The translations under genes were made by a program, and so were the position numbers. This document shows positions 25,704 to 35,670 of a stretch of DNA of 64,000 nt, in pieces. The DNA comes from Trabulsiella odontotermitis (GTDB lineage: Bacteria; Pseudomonadota; Gammaproteobacteria; Enterobacterales; Enterobacteriaceae). Numbering within the stretch: position 1 is the first letter of the stretch; each line of letters begins with the position of its first letter. The notes under the pieces were generated by a model that had not been told where the DNA came from, did no database searches, and worked only from the letters and a program-made list of their open reading frames with translations. The stretch spans positions 124,001 to 188,000 of the forward strand of contig NZ_CP125781.1 in assembly GCF_030053895.1 (NCBI RefSeq). The letters are read 5' to 3'.

Positions 25704-26903
25704 ATGAAACCTGTTACGCAACACACCCGCTGGCTGACGCTGTTCGGTACCATCGTGACGCAATTCGCGCTCGGATCGGTCTATACCTGGAGCCTCTTCA
25801 ACAGCTCACTCTCTGACAAACTCAACGAACCGGTAAGCCAGGTGGCGTTTTCCTTTGGTCTGTTAAGCCTCGGGCTGGCTATCTCGTCCTCCGTTGCCGG
25901 TAAGCTGCAGGAGCGTTTTGGCGTGAAACGTGTGACCATGGCCTCCGGCGTTCTGCTGGGGCTGGGCTTTTTCCTGACGGCGCACTCCAGTAGCCTGATG
26001 ATGCTCTGGCTGAGCGCGGGGATCCTGGTGGGTCTGGCGGATGGCGCGGGTTACCTGCTGACGCTCTCTAACTGCGTGAAATGGTTCCCGGAACGTAAGG
26101 GGCTGATCTCCGCTTTCTCGATTGGCTCTTACGGTCTCGGTAGCCTGGGCTTTAAGTTTATCGACAGCCAGTTGCTTGCCAGCGTCGGCCTGGAAAAAAC
26201 CTTCATTATCTGGGGCGCGATTGTGCTGGTGATGATTGTCTTCGGCGCGACGCTAATGACCGATGCGCCGGATCAGGCAGTGAAAACCACCGACGGCGTG
26301 GCGGTGAATGACTTTACTCTCGCCGAATCCATGCGCAAACCGCAGTACTGGATGCTGGCAGTGATGTTCCTGACCGCCTGCATGAGCGGCCTCTATGTGA
26401 TTGGCGTGGCGAAAGATATTGCTCAGGGCATGGTGCATCTTGATGTGCTGACAGCCGCCAATGCGGTGACGGTTATTTCCATCGCCAACCTCAGCGGTCG
26501 CCTGGTGCTCGGCATCCTGTCTGACAAAATTGCCCGTATCCGCGTGATTACGATTGGTCAGGTGATTTCGCTCATCGGGATGGCTGCCCTCCTGTTCGCC
26601 CCGCTCAATGCCATGACCTTCTTTGCTGCCATCGCCTGTGTGGCCTTTAACTTTGGCGGCACCATCACCGTGTTCCCGTCACTGGTCAGCGAATTCTTTG
26701 GCCTCAATAACCTGGCGAAAAACTACGGCGTGATTTATTTAGGCTTCGGCATCGGCAGTATTTGCGGGTCGTTGATTGCCTCTCTGTTTGGCGGTTTCTA
26801 CGTGACCTTTTGCGTCATCTTTGCCCTGCTTATTCTTTCACTGGCTCTGTCGACAACGATTCGCCAGCCAAAAGCAGAAATGTATCAGCACGCCCATGCC
26901 TGA
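25704..26903 (+). CDS. yhjX: YhjX, pyruvate-induced MFS transporter
   Basis: A 399-residue inner-membrane transporter of the oxalate:formate antiporter branch of the major facilitator superfamily, 12 helices. It matches E. coli YhjX closely (WLTLFGTIVTQFALGSVYTW near the start, then GKLQERFGVKRVTMASG). In E. coli it is the main target of the YpdA-YpdB system and is switched on by external pyruvate. The repeats upstream indicate the same control. The substrate is probably a small carboxylate. Confidence 0.96.
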   Translation: MKPVTQHTRWLTLFGTIVTQFALGSVYTWSLFNSSLSDKLNEPVSQVAFSFGLLSLGLAISSSVAGKLQERFGVKRVTMASGVLLGLGFFLTAHSSSLMMLWLSAGILVGLADGAGYLLTLSNCVKWFPERKGLISAFSIGSYGLGSLGFKFIDSQLLASVGLEKTFIIWGAIVLVMIVFGATLMTDAPDQAVKTTDGVAVNDFTLAESMRKPQYWMLAVMFLTACMSGLYVIGVAKDIAQGMVHLDVLTAANAVTVISIANLSGRLVLGILSDKIARIRVITIGQVISLIGMAALLFAPLNAMTFFAAIACVAFNFGGTITVFPSLVSEFFGLNNLAKNYGVIYLGFGIGSICGSLIASLFGGFYVTFCVIFALLILSLALSTTIRQPKAEMYQHAHA

Positions 26904-26917
26904 TCGCTTCAAAAAGG

Positions 26918-26943
26918 AAAAGCCGGGAAACCGGCTTTTTTTG
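26918..26943 (+). terminator. yhjX intrinsic terminator
   Basis: AAAAGCCGG pairs with CCGGCTTTT around loop GAAA, followed by more T, 15 bp after the yhjX stop. Confidence 0.88.
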
Positions 26944-26997
26944 TCTGTAATTTGTCTGAAAACTGAGCAGAAAAGTTGTTTTTTGTGCTGAACAAGA

Positions 26998-27026
26998 CTT
27001 GAACTTTTGTAAAGCTTTGCCTGAAT
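26998..27026 (+). promoter_or_regulatory. Possible sigma-E promoter for eptB
   Basis: GAACTT at 27001-27006 followed after about 15 bp by CTGAA resembles a sigma-E promoter. E. coli eptB is known to be sigma-E dependent. The -10 match is loose, and about 150 bp of leader would follow. Confidence 0.35.
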
Positions 27027-27180
27027 CACACTTCCCGCTGTAATTATTTCTTAATGTCGTGGTCTACTTACCGCGCTTGTAGACGTTTCTTATAACGATT
27101 TGTTAAGCGATTACTTACTCTGCTGACTGTCACGCGACAGGTATGTCAGTTTTTTTACCCCTTATTCTAGGGTTGCTTGC

Positions 27181-28881
27181 ATGAATTATATTAAGTCCCT
27201 CACCCAGCAGAGGCTGTGTCTGATGCTGGCGGTGTACATTGGTCTGTTTCTGAACGGCGCGGTTTTGTTCAGACGACTCGAAGGTTATCTGGAGCACTTC
27301 ACTGCAAGAAATGGAATTTTTGCCGTCATCGAATTGTGTGGTTCGGTGCTTGCCACCTTCTGCGTGCTGCGGCTGCTGTCGCTGTTCGGGCGCCGTCCCT
27401 GGCAAATACTGGCGACGCTTATCGTCATTGTCTCTGCCGCTGCCAGCTATTACATGACCTTTATGAATGTAGTGATTGGCTACGGCATTATTGCCTCGGT
27501 CATGACCACGGATATCGATTTGTCGAAAGAAGTGGTGGGCCGGGGTTTTATTCTCTGGACAGTCGCGACCAGCCTGCCGCCGCTGTTCTTTATCTGGAGT
27601 AACCGTTGCCGCTATACGCTGCTGCGCCAGGTGCGGACCCGCGGGCAGCGCGTCCGCAATGTGGTAGTGGTGGTAATGGCCGGTCTGCTGGTCTGGGCGC
27701 CGATCAGAGTGATGGAGCAGCAGCAAAAGAAAATCGAAAAAGCGACTGGCGTTGATATGCCGAGCTACGGCGGCGTGGTCGCGAACTCCTATCTGCCGTC
27801 GAACTGGCTCTCGGCGTTGGGCCTGTATGCCTGGGCGCAGGTCGATGAATCGTCCGACTATAAATCACTGATTAACCCAGCGAAAAAGTTTACCTATAAC
27901 GCCCCCGGCAACGCGCTGGATGACACGTATGTGGTGTTTATCATCGGGGAAACCACGCGCTGGGATCATATGGGGATTCTGGGCTACGAACGGGATACCA
28001 CGCCGAAACTGGCGCAGGAGAAAAACCTGGTGGCGTTCCGCGGCTACTCCTGCGATACGGCAACGAAACTCTCACTGCGCTGCATGTTTGTGCGCGAAGG
28101 CGGTGCGGATGAGAATCCGCAGCGTACGCTGAAAGAGCAGAACGTCTTTGCAGTACTGAAGCAACTGGGCTTTAGCTCAGACCTGTTCGCGATGCAGAGC
28201 GAAATGTGGTTCTACAGCAACACCATGGCTGACAACATCGCCTACCGCGAGCAGATTGGCGCCGAACCGCGCAACCGCGGAAAAAATGTCGACGACATGC
28301 TGTTGCTCAATGAGATGTCGGTGTCACTGAAAGAGCACGAAAAGGGTAAGCATCTTCTCATCCTGCATACCAAAGGGTCTCACTGGAGCTATTACCAGCG
28401 TTACACCCGTGACTTTGCGAAGTGGCAGCCGGAATGTGTGGGGATCAATAAGTACTGCAGCAAGCAGGAGCTGATCAACGCTTACGACAACTCGGTGCTT
28501 TACGTGGATACTTTTATCAGCCAGGTGCTGGATCAGCTGCGCGACAAGAAAGCAATTGTGTTCTATGCCGCGGATCACGGCGAGTCGATCAACGAACAGG
28601 AGCACCTGCACGGCACGCCGCGTAAGCTGGCGCCGCCAGAGCAGTTCCGCGTGCCGATGATGGTATGGATGTCGGATAAGTATCTGGAAAACCCGACCAA
28701 CGCTGACGCCTTTGCCCACCTGAAGCAGCAGGCGGAAATGAAAGTGCCACGCCGTCACGTTGAACTGTATGACACCATCATGGGGTGCCTGGGCTACACC
28801 TCGCCGGACGGCGGAATCAATGAGAATAACGACTGGTGCCATAACCCAAACAGCGCGAAAGGCGTAATAAAATCGCAGTGA
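27181..28881 (+). CDS. eptB: EptB, Kdo phosphoethanolamine transferase
   Basis: A 566-residue inner-membrane enzyme that adds phosphoethanolamine to the outer Kdo of lipopolysaccharide in the periplasm. Four to five N-terminal helices (to about residue 185) anchor a sulfatase-like alkaline phosphatase domain. The zinc and nucleophile site is FIIGETTRWDHMG (Thr nucleophile), with RGYSCDTATKLSLRCM, LHTKGSH and AADHGESINE completing the metal site. It matches E. coli EptB across its length. In E. coli it is repressed by the small RNA MgrR, which I did not look for beyond this window. Confidence 0.96.
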   Translation: MNYIKSLTQQRLCLMLAVYIGLFLNGAVLFRRLEGYLEHFTARNGIFAVIELCGSVLATFCVLRLLSLFGRRPWQILATLIVIVSAAASYYMTFMNVVIGYGIIASVMTTDIDLSKEVVGRGFILWTVATSLPPLFFIWSNRCRYTLLRQVRTRGQRVRNVVVVVMAGLLVWAPIRVMEQQQKKIEKATGVDMPSYGGVVANSYLPSNWLSALGLYAWAQVDESSDYKSLINPAKKFTYNAPGNALDDTYVVFIIGETTRWDHMGILGYERDTTPKLAQEKNLVAFRGYSCDTATKLSLRCMFVREGGADENPQRTLKEQNVFAVLKQLGFSSDLFAMQSEMWFYSNTMADNIAYREQIGAEPRNRGKNVDDMLLLNEMSVSLKEHEKGKHLLILHTKGSHWSYYQRYTRDFAKWQPECVGINKYCSKQELINAYDNSVLYVDTFISQVLDQLRDKKAIVFYAADHGESINEQEHLHGTPRKLAPPEQFRVPMMVWMSDKYLENPTNADAFAHLKQQAEMKVPRRHVELYDTIMGCLGYTSPDGGINENNDWCHNPNSAKGVIKSQ

Positions 28882-28925
28882 TGGCGACTTTCTCGGCGAT
28901 CGGATGGCTTTTTCTCAATAAGGGA

Positions 28926-28954
28926 TTGACGGGGTAGCATCACGGCAGTAATAT
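28926..28954 (+). promoter_or_regulatory. proK promoter
   Basis: TTGACG (28926-28931), a 17-bp spacer, then TAATAT (28949-28954), followed by the G+C-rich discriminator GCGCCCC. This is the classical layout of a stringently controlled tRNA promoter. Confidence 0.85.
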
Positions 28955-28966
28955 GCGCCCCGCATT

Positions 28967-29300
<334 letters not shown>

Positions 29301-29842
29301 CCACCCGACAAAAGCAAGCAGCAAACCCACCAAAATCCCGCTGATCCCCACTTCTCACCATCAGTTAACTATTTTGTGACATATTCCATTGTATTTTTTT
29401 ATATTTGCATAGTTCTTTTTGCGCGTTACTTATGGATAAGCGCAGCATTTTCCGCTGAGCGTTTTACGCTTACTGGTATTAATCGCTCAGATATTCACCA
29501 TACTGCACGAATTTTTTGCCATTTTGCATAAATGTTAATCACTGTTTGTTGCAGAATATGGAGAGATTTGTGCTGCTTTGTGGTGCGTAGCATAAATTTC
29601 CCTGCTGAAAATAACACGTCGAACTTTTTTTAATCTTTGTTTGCCGTTTCTCACCCTCGTTGTAAATCCTGGTTACCTGTATTGACGTTTGCACATTCTG
29701 TTGACAGATTGTAGGGCATGAGGGGCACTTTAAGGACAATCTGCACTGCAACTCAGTCGACCTTGTGAAAGGATTCCCCATCTCTCATAACGCTTTCGGG
29801 CACTGCCGACCAGACCGGGCAAAAAACAAATAAAGGCTGGCG
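29301..29842. other. A+T-rich dppA upstream region
   Basis: About 540 bp without a credible gene. It should hold the dppA promoter and most of its long leader. A TGTGA half-site at 29375-29379 could belong to a weak CRP site, but the second half is poor. I see no repeat, tRNA or small ORF with a ribosome site here. Confidence 0.4.
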
Positions 29843-29866
29843 GACAAAACACAACAGACAACATCA
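29843..29866 (+). promoter_or_regulatory. C/A-rich GcvB target in dppA leader
   Basis: The stretch just before the dppA ribosome site (ACAAAACACAACAGACAACA) is almost free of G and T. In E. coli and Salmonella the small RNA GcvB represses dppA by pairing its G/U-rich region with such a sequence. The pairing is inferred; GcvB is not in the window. Confidence 0.6.
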
Positions 29867-29882
29867 CATTCGGAGCACAACA

Positions 29883-31490
29883 ATGAGTATTTCCTTGAAA
29901 AAGTCAGGGATGCTGAAGCTTGGACTGAGCCTGGTGGCAATGACAGTCGCAGCAAGCGTGCAAGCAAAAACCCTGGTCTATTGTTCAGAAGGCTCGCCGG
30001 AAGGCTTTAACCCACAGCTTTTCACCTCTGGTACGACTTACGATGCCAGTTCGGTGCCAATTTATAATCGCCTGGTTGAATTTAAAATCGGGACGACAGA
30101 AGTGATCCCTGGCCTCGCTGAAAAGTGGGAAGTCAGCGAAGACGGTAAAACCTACACGTTCCATCTGCGCAAAGGCGTGAAGTGGCAGGATAACAAAGAC
30201 TTCAAACCGACCCGCGATTTCAACGCTGATGACGTGGTTTTCTCTTTCGATCGTCAGAAGAATGATCAAAACCCGTATCACAAAGTTTCTGGCGGCAGCT
30301 ACGAATACTTCGAAGGCATGGGCCTGCCGGAACTGATCAGCGAAGTGAAGAAAGTGGACGATAACACCGTTCAGTTCGTGCTGACCCGTCCGGAAGCGCC
30401 GTTCCTCGCCGATCTGGCGATGGACTTCGCATCCATTATGTCCAAAGAATATGCTGACAACATGCTGAAAGCCGGTACGCCGGAAAAAATCGACCTGAAC
30501 CCAATCGGTACCGGTCCGTTCCAGCTGCTGCAGTACCAGAAAGACTCCCGTATCCTGTACAAAGCGTTCGCGGATTACTGGGGTACCAAACCGCAGATCG
30601 ACCGTCTGGTGTTCTCTATCACCCCGGATGCGTCCGTGCGTTACGCCAAACTGCAGAAAAACGAGTGTCAGGTGATGCCGTACCCGAACCCGGCTGACAT
30701 CGCTCGCATGAAGCAGGACAAGAACCTGAACCTGATGGAGATGCCGGGCCTGAACGTGGGCTACCTCTCCTATAACACCGAGAAGAAACCGTTTGACGAC
30801 GTGAAAGTGCGTCAGGCGCTGACCTATGCGGTGAACAAAGAAGCGATCATCAAAGCGGTTTACCAGGGCGCAGGCCAGGCCGCGAAGAACCTGATCCCGC
30901 CGACCATGTGGAGCTACAACGACGACGTTAAGGATTACACCTACGATCCAGAAAAAGCCAAAGCACTGCTGAAAGAAGCGGGTATGGAAAAAGGCTTTAG
31001 CGTCGACCTGTGGGCAATGCCGGTACAGCGTCCGTACAACCCGAACGCGCGCCGTATGGCTGAGATGATTCAGGCTGACTGGGCGAAAGTGGGCGTTACC
31101 GCTAAGATCGTGACCTACGAGTGGGGCGAGTACCTGAAACGTGCGAAAGCCGGTGAACACCAGACTGTGATGATGGGCTGGACCGGTGATAACGGGGATC
31201 CGGATAACTTCTTCGCCACTCTGTTCAGCTGCGCGGCGGCCAAAGACGGTTCCAACTACTCTCGCTGGTGCTACAAGCCGTTTGAAGATCTGATTCAGCC
31301 GGCGCGTGCGACCGACGATCACAACAAGCGTATTGAACTGTACAAACAGGCTCAGGTAGTGATGCATGACCAGGCTCCGGCACTGATCATCGCCCACTCC
31401 ACCGTGTATGAGCCGGTGCGTAAAGAAGTCAAAGGCTATGTGGTTGATCCGTTAGGTAAACACCACTTCGAAAACGTCTCTGTTGAATAA
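29883..31490 (+). CDS. dppA: DppA, periplasmic dipeptide/heme-binding protein
   Basis: A 535-residue periplasmic solute-binding protein (SBP family 5) that feeds dipeptides, and in E. coli also heme and delta-aminolevulinate, to DppBCDF and serves dipeptide chemotaxis. The signal peptide ends ASVQA before KTLVYCSEG. Family landmarks include LAEKWEVSEDGKTYTFHLRK, NPIGTGPFQL and TYAVNKEAII. CGGAG lies before the ATG. It is first in dppABCDF and separated from dppB by a REP cluster, which usually leaves dppA message more abundant. Confidence 0.98.
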   Translation: MSISLKKSGMLKLGLSLVAMTVAASVQAKTLVYCSEGSPEGFNPQLFTSGTTYDASSVPIYNRLVEFKIGTTEVIPGLAEKWEVSEDGKTYTFHLRKGVKWQDNKDFKPTRDFNADDVVFSFDRQKNDQNPYHKVSGGSYEYFEGMGLPELISEVKKVDDNTVQFVLTRPEAPFLADLAMDFASIMSKEYADNMLKAGTPEKIDLNPIGTGPFQLLQYQKDSRILYKAFADYWGTKPQIDRLVFSITPDASVRYAKLQKNECQVMPYPNPADIARMKQDKNLNLMEMPGLNVGYLSYNTEKKPFDDVKVRQALTYAVNKEAIIKAVYQGAGQAAKNLIPPTMWSYNDDVKDYTYDPEKAKALLKEAGMEKGFSVDLWAMPVQRPYNPNARRMAEMIQADWAKVGVTAKIVTYEWGEYLKRAKAGEHQTVMMGWTGDNGDPDNFFATLFSCAAAKDGSNYSRWCYKPFEDLIQPARATDDHNKRIELYKQAQVVMHDQAPALIIAHSTVYEPVRKEVKGYVVDPLGKHHFENVSVE

Positions 31491-31500
31491 TTAAAAGCAA

Positions 31501-31569
31501 CGCCAGGCGGCGCTGCGCTTGCACTGGCCTACACATCGTAGGCCGGGTAAGCGTAGCGCCACCCGGCAG
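31501..31569. repeat. BIME (REP pair) between dppA and dppB
   Basis: Two REP-like palindromes face each other (31501-31534 and 31538-31567, the latter GTAGGCCGGGTAAGCGTAGC then GCCACCCGGC) in the 178-bp dppA-dppB gap. Their place suggests they hold back 3' exonucleases and favour dppA over the membrane genes. Confidence 0.85.
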
Positions 31570-31668
31570 CAGTGCTTTATCCCTTGTCAGTTGGCGAGTG
31601 GAGAAAGATTTGTGAGCAATACAGACGCACCGTCACCAGGCGGGGCGTCATTATAGAGAATCCGGGTT

Positions 31669-32688
31669 ATGTTGCAGTTTATCCTCCGACGTCTGGGATT
31701 AGTTATCCCGACGTTTATCGGTATTACCCTTCTCACTTTTGCCTTCGTCCATATGATCCCCGGCGACCCGGTAATGATTATGGCGGGTGAGCGTGGTATC
31801 TCCCCTGAGCGTCATGCACAGCTGCTGGCCCAACTTGGCCTCGATAAACCAATGTGGCAGCAATATCTTCACTATATCTGGGGTGTTCTGCACGGCGATT
31901 TAGGGATCTCATTGAAGAGCCGTCTGCCGGTGTGGGACGAGTTCGTGCCGCGTTTCAAAGCGACGCTGGAGCTCGGTGTCTGCGCCATGATTTTTGCGGT
32001 TGCCGTGGGTATCCCGGTTGGGGTGCTGGCGGCTGTTAAGCGTGGTTCTATTTTCGATCATACCGCGGTTGGCCTCGCGCTGACCGGCTACTCCATGCCC
32101 ATCTTCTGGTGGGGCATGATGCTGATTATGCTGGTGTCCGTACAATGGAACCTGACGCCGGTCTCCGGGCGTATCAGCGACTCCGTCTTCCTCGACGATA
32201 CCCTGCCGCTAACCGGCTTTATGCTGATCGACACGGCCATCTGGGGCGAGTCGGGTGACTTCATCGACGCTTTAGCGCACATGGTCCTGCCCGCTGTTGT
32301 CCTCGGCACCATCCCGCTGGCGGTGATTGTGCGTATGACCCGTTCGGCAATGCTGGAAGTGCTGGGTGAAGATTACATTCGTACCGCGCGCGCCAAAGGG
32401 CTGACCCGCATGCGCGTGATCATCGTTCATGCGTTGCGTAATGCCATGCTGCCGGTGGTGACCGTTATCGGTCTGCAGGTGGGCACGCTGCTGGCCGGGG
32501 CGATCCTGACCGAAACCATTTTCTCCTGGCCCGGCCTGGGGCGCTGGTTGATTGACGCGTTGCAGCGTCGTGATTACCCGGTCGTTCAGGGCGGCGTTCT
32601 GCTGGTCGCGACGATGATTATTCTCGTCAACCTGCTGGTCGATCTGCTGTACGGCGTGGTGAACCCGCGTATTCGACATAAGAAGTAA
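31669..32688 (+). CDS. dppB: DppB, dipeptide ABC permease
   Basis: A 339-residue inner-membrane permease, with six predicted helices and the ABC permease EAA loop (EDYIRTARAKGLTRMRVI), which docks on DppD/DppF. It starts MLQFILRRLGLVIPTFIGIT as family members do. The ribosome site before the ATG is poor. dppC follows after 9 bp. Confidence 0.97.
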   Translation: MLQFILRRLGLVIPTFIGITLLTFAFVHMIPGDPVMIMAGERGISPERHAQLLAQLGLDKPMWQQYLHYIWGVLHGDLGISLKSRLPVWDEFVPRFKATLELGVCAMIFAVAVGIPVGVLAAVKRGSIFDHTAVGLALTGYSMPIFWWGMMLIMLVSVQWNLTPVSGRISDSVFLDDTLPLTGFMLIDTAIWGESGDFIDALAHMVLPAVVLGTIPLAVIVRMTRSAMLEVLGEDYIRTARAKGLTRMRVIIVHALRNAMLPVVTVIGLQVGTLLAGAILTETIFSWPGLGRWLIDALQRRDYPVVQGGVLLVATMIILVNLLVDLLYGVVNPRIRHKK

Positions 32689-32697
32689 GGGGCCATC

Positions 32698-33600
32698 ATG
32701 TCACAAGTTACTGAAAATAAAGTCGTAGCAGCACCCGTGCCAATGACCCCGATGCAGGAGTTCTGGCACTACTTTAAACGCAACAAAGGCGCCGTCGTGG
32801 GGCTGGTGTACGTCGCCATCATGATCTTCATCGCCGTGTTCGCGAACTTTATCGCGCCCTATAACCCGGCGGATCAGTTCCGCGATACGCTGCTGGCGCC
32901 GCCGGCATGGATGGAAGGCGGAACCTTCGCGCACTTGCTTGGCACTGACGACGTGGGCCGCGACATCATGACGCGACTGATGTATGGCGCGCGCCTGTCG
33001 CTGCTGGTGGGCTGTCTGGTGGTCGTGTTGTCGCTGGTGATGGGGATTATCCTCGGCCTGGTGGCAGGTTACTTCGGTGGCATCGTCGACACCATCATCA
33101 TGCGTATCGTCGATATCATGCTGGCGCTGCCAAGTCTGCTGCTGGCGCTGGTGCTGGTGGCGATATTCGGCCCGTCCATCGTTAACGCCTCGCTGGCGCT
33201 GACTTTCGTTGCCCTGCCGCATTATGTGCGTTTGACACGTGCGGCGGTGCTGGTGGAAGTGAACCGCGATTACGTTACCGCCTCGCGCGTGGCAGGCGCC
33301 GGGGCGATGCGCCAGATGTTCGTCAACATTTTCCCGAACTGCCTTGCGCCGCTGATTGTTCAGGCGTCGCTCGGTTTCTCTAACGCCATTCTCGATATGG
33401 CCGCTCTTGGCTTCCTTGGCATGGGTGCGCAACCGCCAACACCGGAGTGGGGCACCATGCTCTCCGACGTGTTGCAGTTCGCGCAAAGCGCCTGGTGGGT
33501 CGTCACCTTCCCGGGTGTCGCGATCCTGCTGACGGTGCTGGCATTTAACCTGATGGGCGACGGGCTGCGTGATGCGCTCGATCCCAAACTGAAGCAGTAA
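32698..33600 (+). CDS. dppC: DppC, dipeptide ABC permease
   Basis: A 300-residue inner-membrane permease that pairs with DppB. It has an N-terminal OppC-type segment (WHYFKRNKGAVVGLVYVAI) and the EAA loop NRDYVTASRVAGAGAMRQM. The signature GTDDVGRDIMTRLMYGARLS is typical of peptide permeases. AAGGGG precedes the ATG and dppD follows after 10 bp. Confidence 0.97.
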   Translation: MSQVTENKVVAAPVPMTPMQEFWHYFKRNKGAVVGLVYVAIMIFIAVFANFIAPYNPADQFRDTLLAPPAWMEGGTFAHLLGTDDVGRDIMTRLMYGARLSLLVGCLVVVLSLVMGIILGLVAGYFGGIVDTIIMRIVDIMLALPSLLLALVLVAIFGPSIVNASLALTFVALPHYVRLTRAAVLVEVNRDYVTASRVAGAGAMRQMFVNIFPNCLAPLIVQASLGFSNAILDMAALGFLGMGAQPPTPEWGTMLSDVLQFAQSAWWVVTFPGVAILLTVLAFNLMGDGLRDALDPKLKQ

Positions 33601-33610
33601 GAGGCACGAG

Positions 33611-34594
33611 ATGGCGTTATTGAATGTAGATAAATTATCGGTGCACTTCGGCGACGAAGGCAGCGAGTTTCGCGCCGTAGATCGTGTGAGCTACAGCGTG
33701 GATCAGGGTGAAGTCGTCGGCATCGTCGGGGAGTCCGGCTCCGGTAAATCAGTCAGCTCGCTGGCGATCATGGGGCTGATTGACTATCCCGGCCGCGTGA
33801 TGGCAGAAAGCCTTGAGTTTAACGGTCAGGATCTAAAGCGCATTTCCGAAAAAGAGCGCCGCCAGCTGGTGGGCGCGGAAGTGGCGATGATTTTCCAGGA
33901 TCCGATGACCAGCCTGAACCCATGCTACACCGTCGGCTACCAGATTATGGAAGCCATTCAGGTGCATCAGGGCGGCAACAAGAAAACGCGCCGTCAGCGG
34001 GCGATTGACCTGCTGAACCAGGTCGGCATTCCCGATCCGGCGTCGCGTCTTGATGTCTATCCGCACCAGCTTTCCGGCGGGATGAGCCAGCGCGTGATGA
34101 TCGCGATGGCGATTGCCTGTCGTCCGAAGCTGCTGATTGCCGACGAACCGACCACGGCGCTCGATGTCACCATCCAGGCGCAGATCATCGAACTGCTGCT
34201 GGAACTGCAACAGAAAGAGAACATGGCGCTGATCCTGATCACCCATGATCTGGCGCTGGTGGCAGAAGCGGCACATAAAATCATCGTGATGTACGCAGGG
34301 CAGGTTGTCGAAACCGGCGAAGCGCAGGACATCTTCCGCGCGCCGCGTCATCCATACACTCAGGCGCTGCTGCGCGCGTTGCCGGAATTTGCGCAGGACA
34401 AAGCGCGTCTGGCTTCGCTGCCGGGCGTGGTGCCGGGTAAGTACGATCGCCCGACAGGCTGTCTGCTCAACCCGCGCTGTCCGTATGCCACCGAAAAATG
34501 CCGTGCTGAAGAACCGGCGCTGAACGTTGTTGACGGTAGCCGTCAGTCAAAATGTCACTATCCGCTCGATGATGCCGGGAGGCCCACATTATGA
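33611..34594 (+). CDS. dppD: DppD, dipeptide ABC ATPase
   Basis: A 327-residue ATPase of the dipeptide importer. Walker A is GESGSGKS, the signature is LSGGMSQR and Walker B is LLIADEPT. The C-terminal oligopeptide-transporter extension has four Cys in LLNPRCPYATEKC and nearby (C-x6-type cluster), conserved in DppD and thought to hold an iron-sulfur cluster in some members. Its stop overlaps the dppF start by 4 bp. Confidence 0.97.
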   Translation: MALLNVDKLSVHFGDEGSEFRAVDRVSYSVDQGEVVGIVGESGSGKSVSSLAIMGLIDYPGRVMAESLEFNGQDLKRISEKERRQLVGAEVAMIFQDPMTSLNPCYTVGYQIMEAIQVHQGGNKKTRRQRAIDLLNQVGIPDPASRLDVYPHQLSGGMSQRVMIAMAIACRPKLLIADEPTTALDVTIQAQIIELLLELQQKENMALILITHDLALVAEAAHKIIVMYAGQVVETGEAQDIFRAPRHPYTQALLRALPEFAQDKARLASLPGVVPGKYDRPTGCLLNPRCPYATEKCRAEEPALNVVDGSRQSKCHYPLDDAGRPTL

Positions 34595-35604
34595 GTTCGC
34601 AAGAGGCCACCCTGCAGCAGCCGTTGCTGCAGGCTATCGACCTGAAAAAACACTATCCGGTGAAGAAGGGGCTCTTCTCGCCGGAGCGACTGGTGAAAGC
34701 GCTGGACGGCGTATCGTTCAGCCTCGAACGCGGTAAAACGCTGGCAGTGGTGGGCGAGTCCGGGTGTGGGAAATCCACGCTGGGTCGCCTGCTGACGATG
34801 ATCGAAACGCCAACGGGCGGGCAGCTCTATTATCAGGGGCAGGATCTGCTCAAGCATGATCCGCACGCGCAAAAGCTGCGCCGACAGAAGATCCAGATCG
34901 TCTTTCAGAATCCGTACGGATCGCTGAACCCGCGTAAGAAAGTCGGGCAGATCCTCGAAGAGCCGCTGAAAATCAACTCCGCACTCAGCAAAGAGGAACG
35001 TCGTGAGAAAGCGCTGGCGATGATGGCGAAAGTGGGGCTCAAAACCGAGCACTATGACCGTTATCCGCACATGTTCTCCGGCGGTCAGCGCCAGCGTATC
35101 GCGATTGCCCGCGGTCTGATGTTGGATCCGGACGTGGTGATCGCCGATGAGCCGGTGTCGGCGCTCGACGTCTCCGTCCGTGCGCAGGTATTAAACCTGA
35201 TGATGGATCTGCAGCAGGATTTAGGGCTTTCCTACGTCTTTATCTCTCACGACCTGTCAGTGGTGGAACACATCGCCGATGAAGTGATGGTGATGTATCT
35301 CGGTCGCTGTGTGGAGAAAGGCACGAAGGATCAGATCTTCAGCAATCCGCGCCATCCGTACACGCAGGCGCTGCTGTCTGCCACCCCGCGTCTGAACCCG
35401 GACGATCGCCGCGAGCGCATCAAGCTCACCGGCGAGCTGCCGAGCCCGTTGAATCCACCGCCGGGTTGCGCCTTTAATGCCCGCTGCACGCGCCGTTTCG
35501 GCCCCTGCACGCAGCTACAGCCGCAGTTGAAAGACTACAACGGTCAACTGGTTGCCTGCTTCACGGTCGACCAGGACGAAAACGGCGAAAAGCCGCTGGC
35601 GTAA
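34591..35604 (+). CDS. dppF: DppF, dipeptide ABC ATPase
   Basis: A 337-residue second ATPase of the importer. Walker A is GESGCGKST, the signature is FSGGQRQR and Walker B is VVIADEPVSALDVS. The C-terminal extension has CAFNARCTRRFGPC. It ends the operon. In K-12 yhjV follows; here a bidirectional terminator and bcsG do. Confidence 0.97.
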   Translation: MSSQEATLQQPLLQAIDLKKHYPVKKGLFSPERLVKALDGVSFSLERGKTLAVVGESGCGKSTLGRLLTMIETPTGGQLYYQGQDLLKHDPHAQKLRRQKIQIVFQNPYGSLNPRKKVGQILEEPLKINSALSKEERREKALAMMAKVGLKTEHYDRYPHMFSGGQRQRIAIARGLMLDPDVVIADEPVSALDVSVRAQVLNLMMDLQQDLGLSYVFISHDLSVVEHIADEVMVMYLGRCVEKGTKDQIFSNPRHPYTQALLSATPRLNPDDRRERIKLTGELPSPLNPPPGCAFNARCTRRFGPCTQLQPQLKDYNGQLVACFTVDQDENGEKPLA

Positions 35605-35630
35605 TGTAAAAACAGCCGTTCGTGGCACCA

Positions 35631-35659
35631 GACGGGCAGGTGGCAACCCCCTGCCCGTC
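35631..35659. terminator. Bidirectional hairpin dppF / bcsG
   Basis: GACGGGCAGG pairs perfectly with CCTGCCCGTC in the 66-bp gap between convergent dppF and bcsG. There is no clear T-run on either side, so its terminator role is inferred from stem strength and place. Confidence 0.6.
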
Positions 35660-35670
35660 ACATCACAGAA

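Noticed and set aside
29985..31397. A 470-codon open frame antisense to dppA
   Set aside because: Shadow of dppA; the product is His/Val/Phe-rich and has no ribosome site.
35631..35659. Short palindrome as a REP
   Set aside because: The stem does not match the REP consensus; it is better seen as a hairpin terminator.
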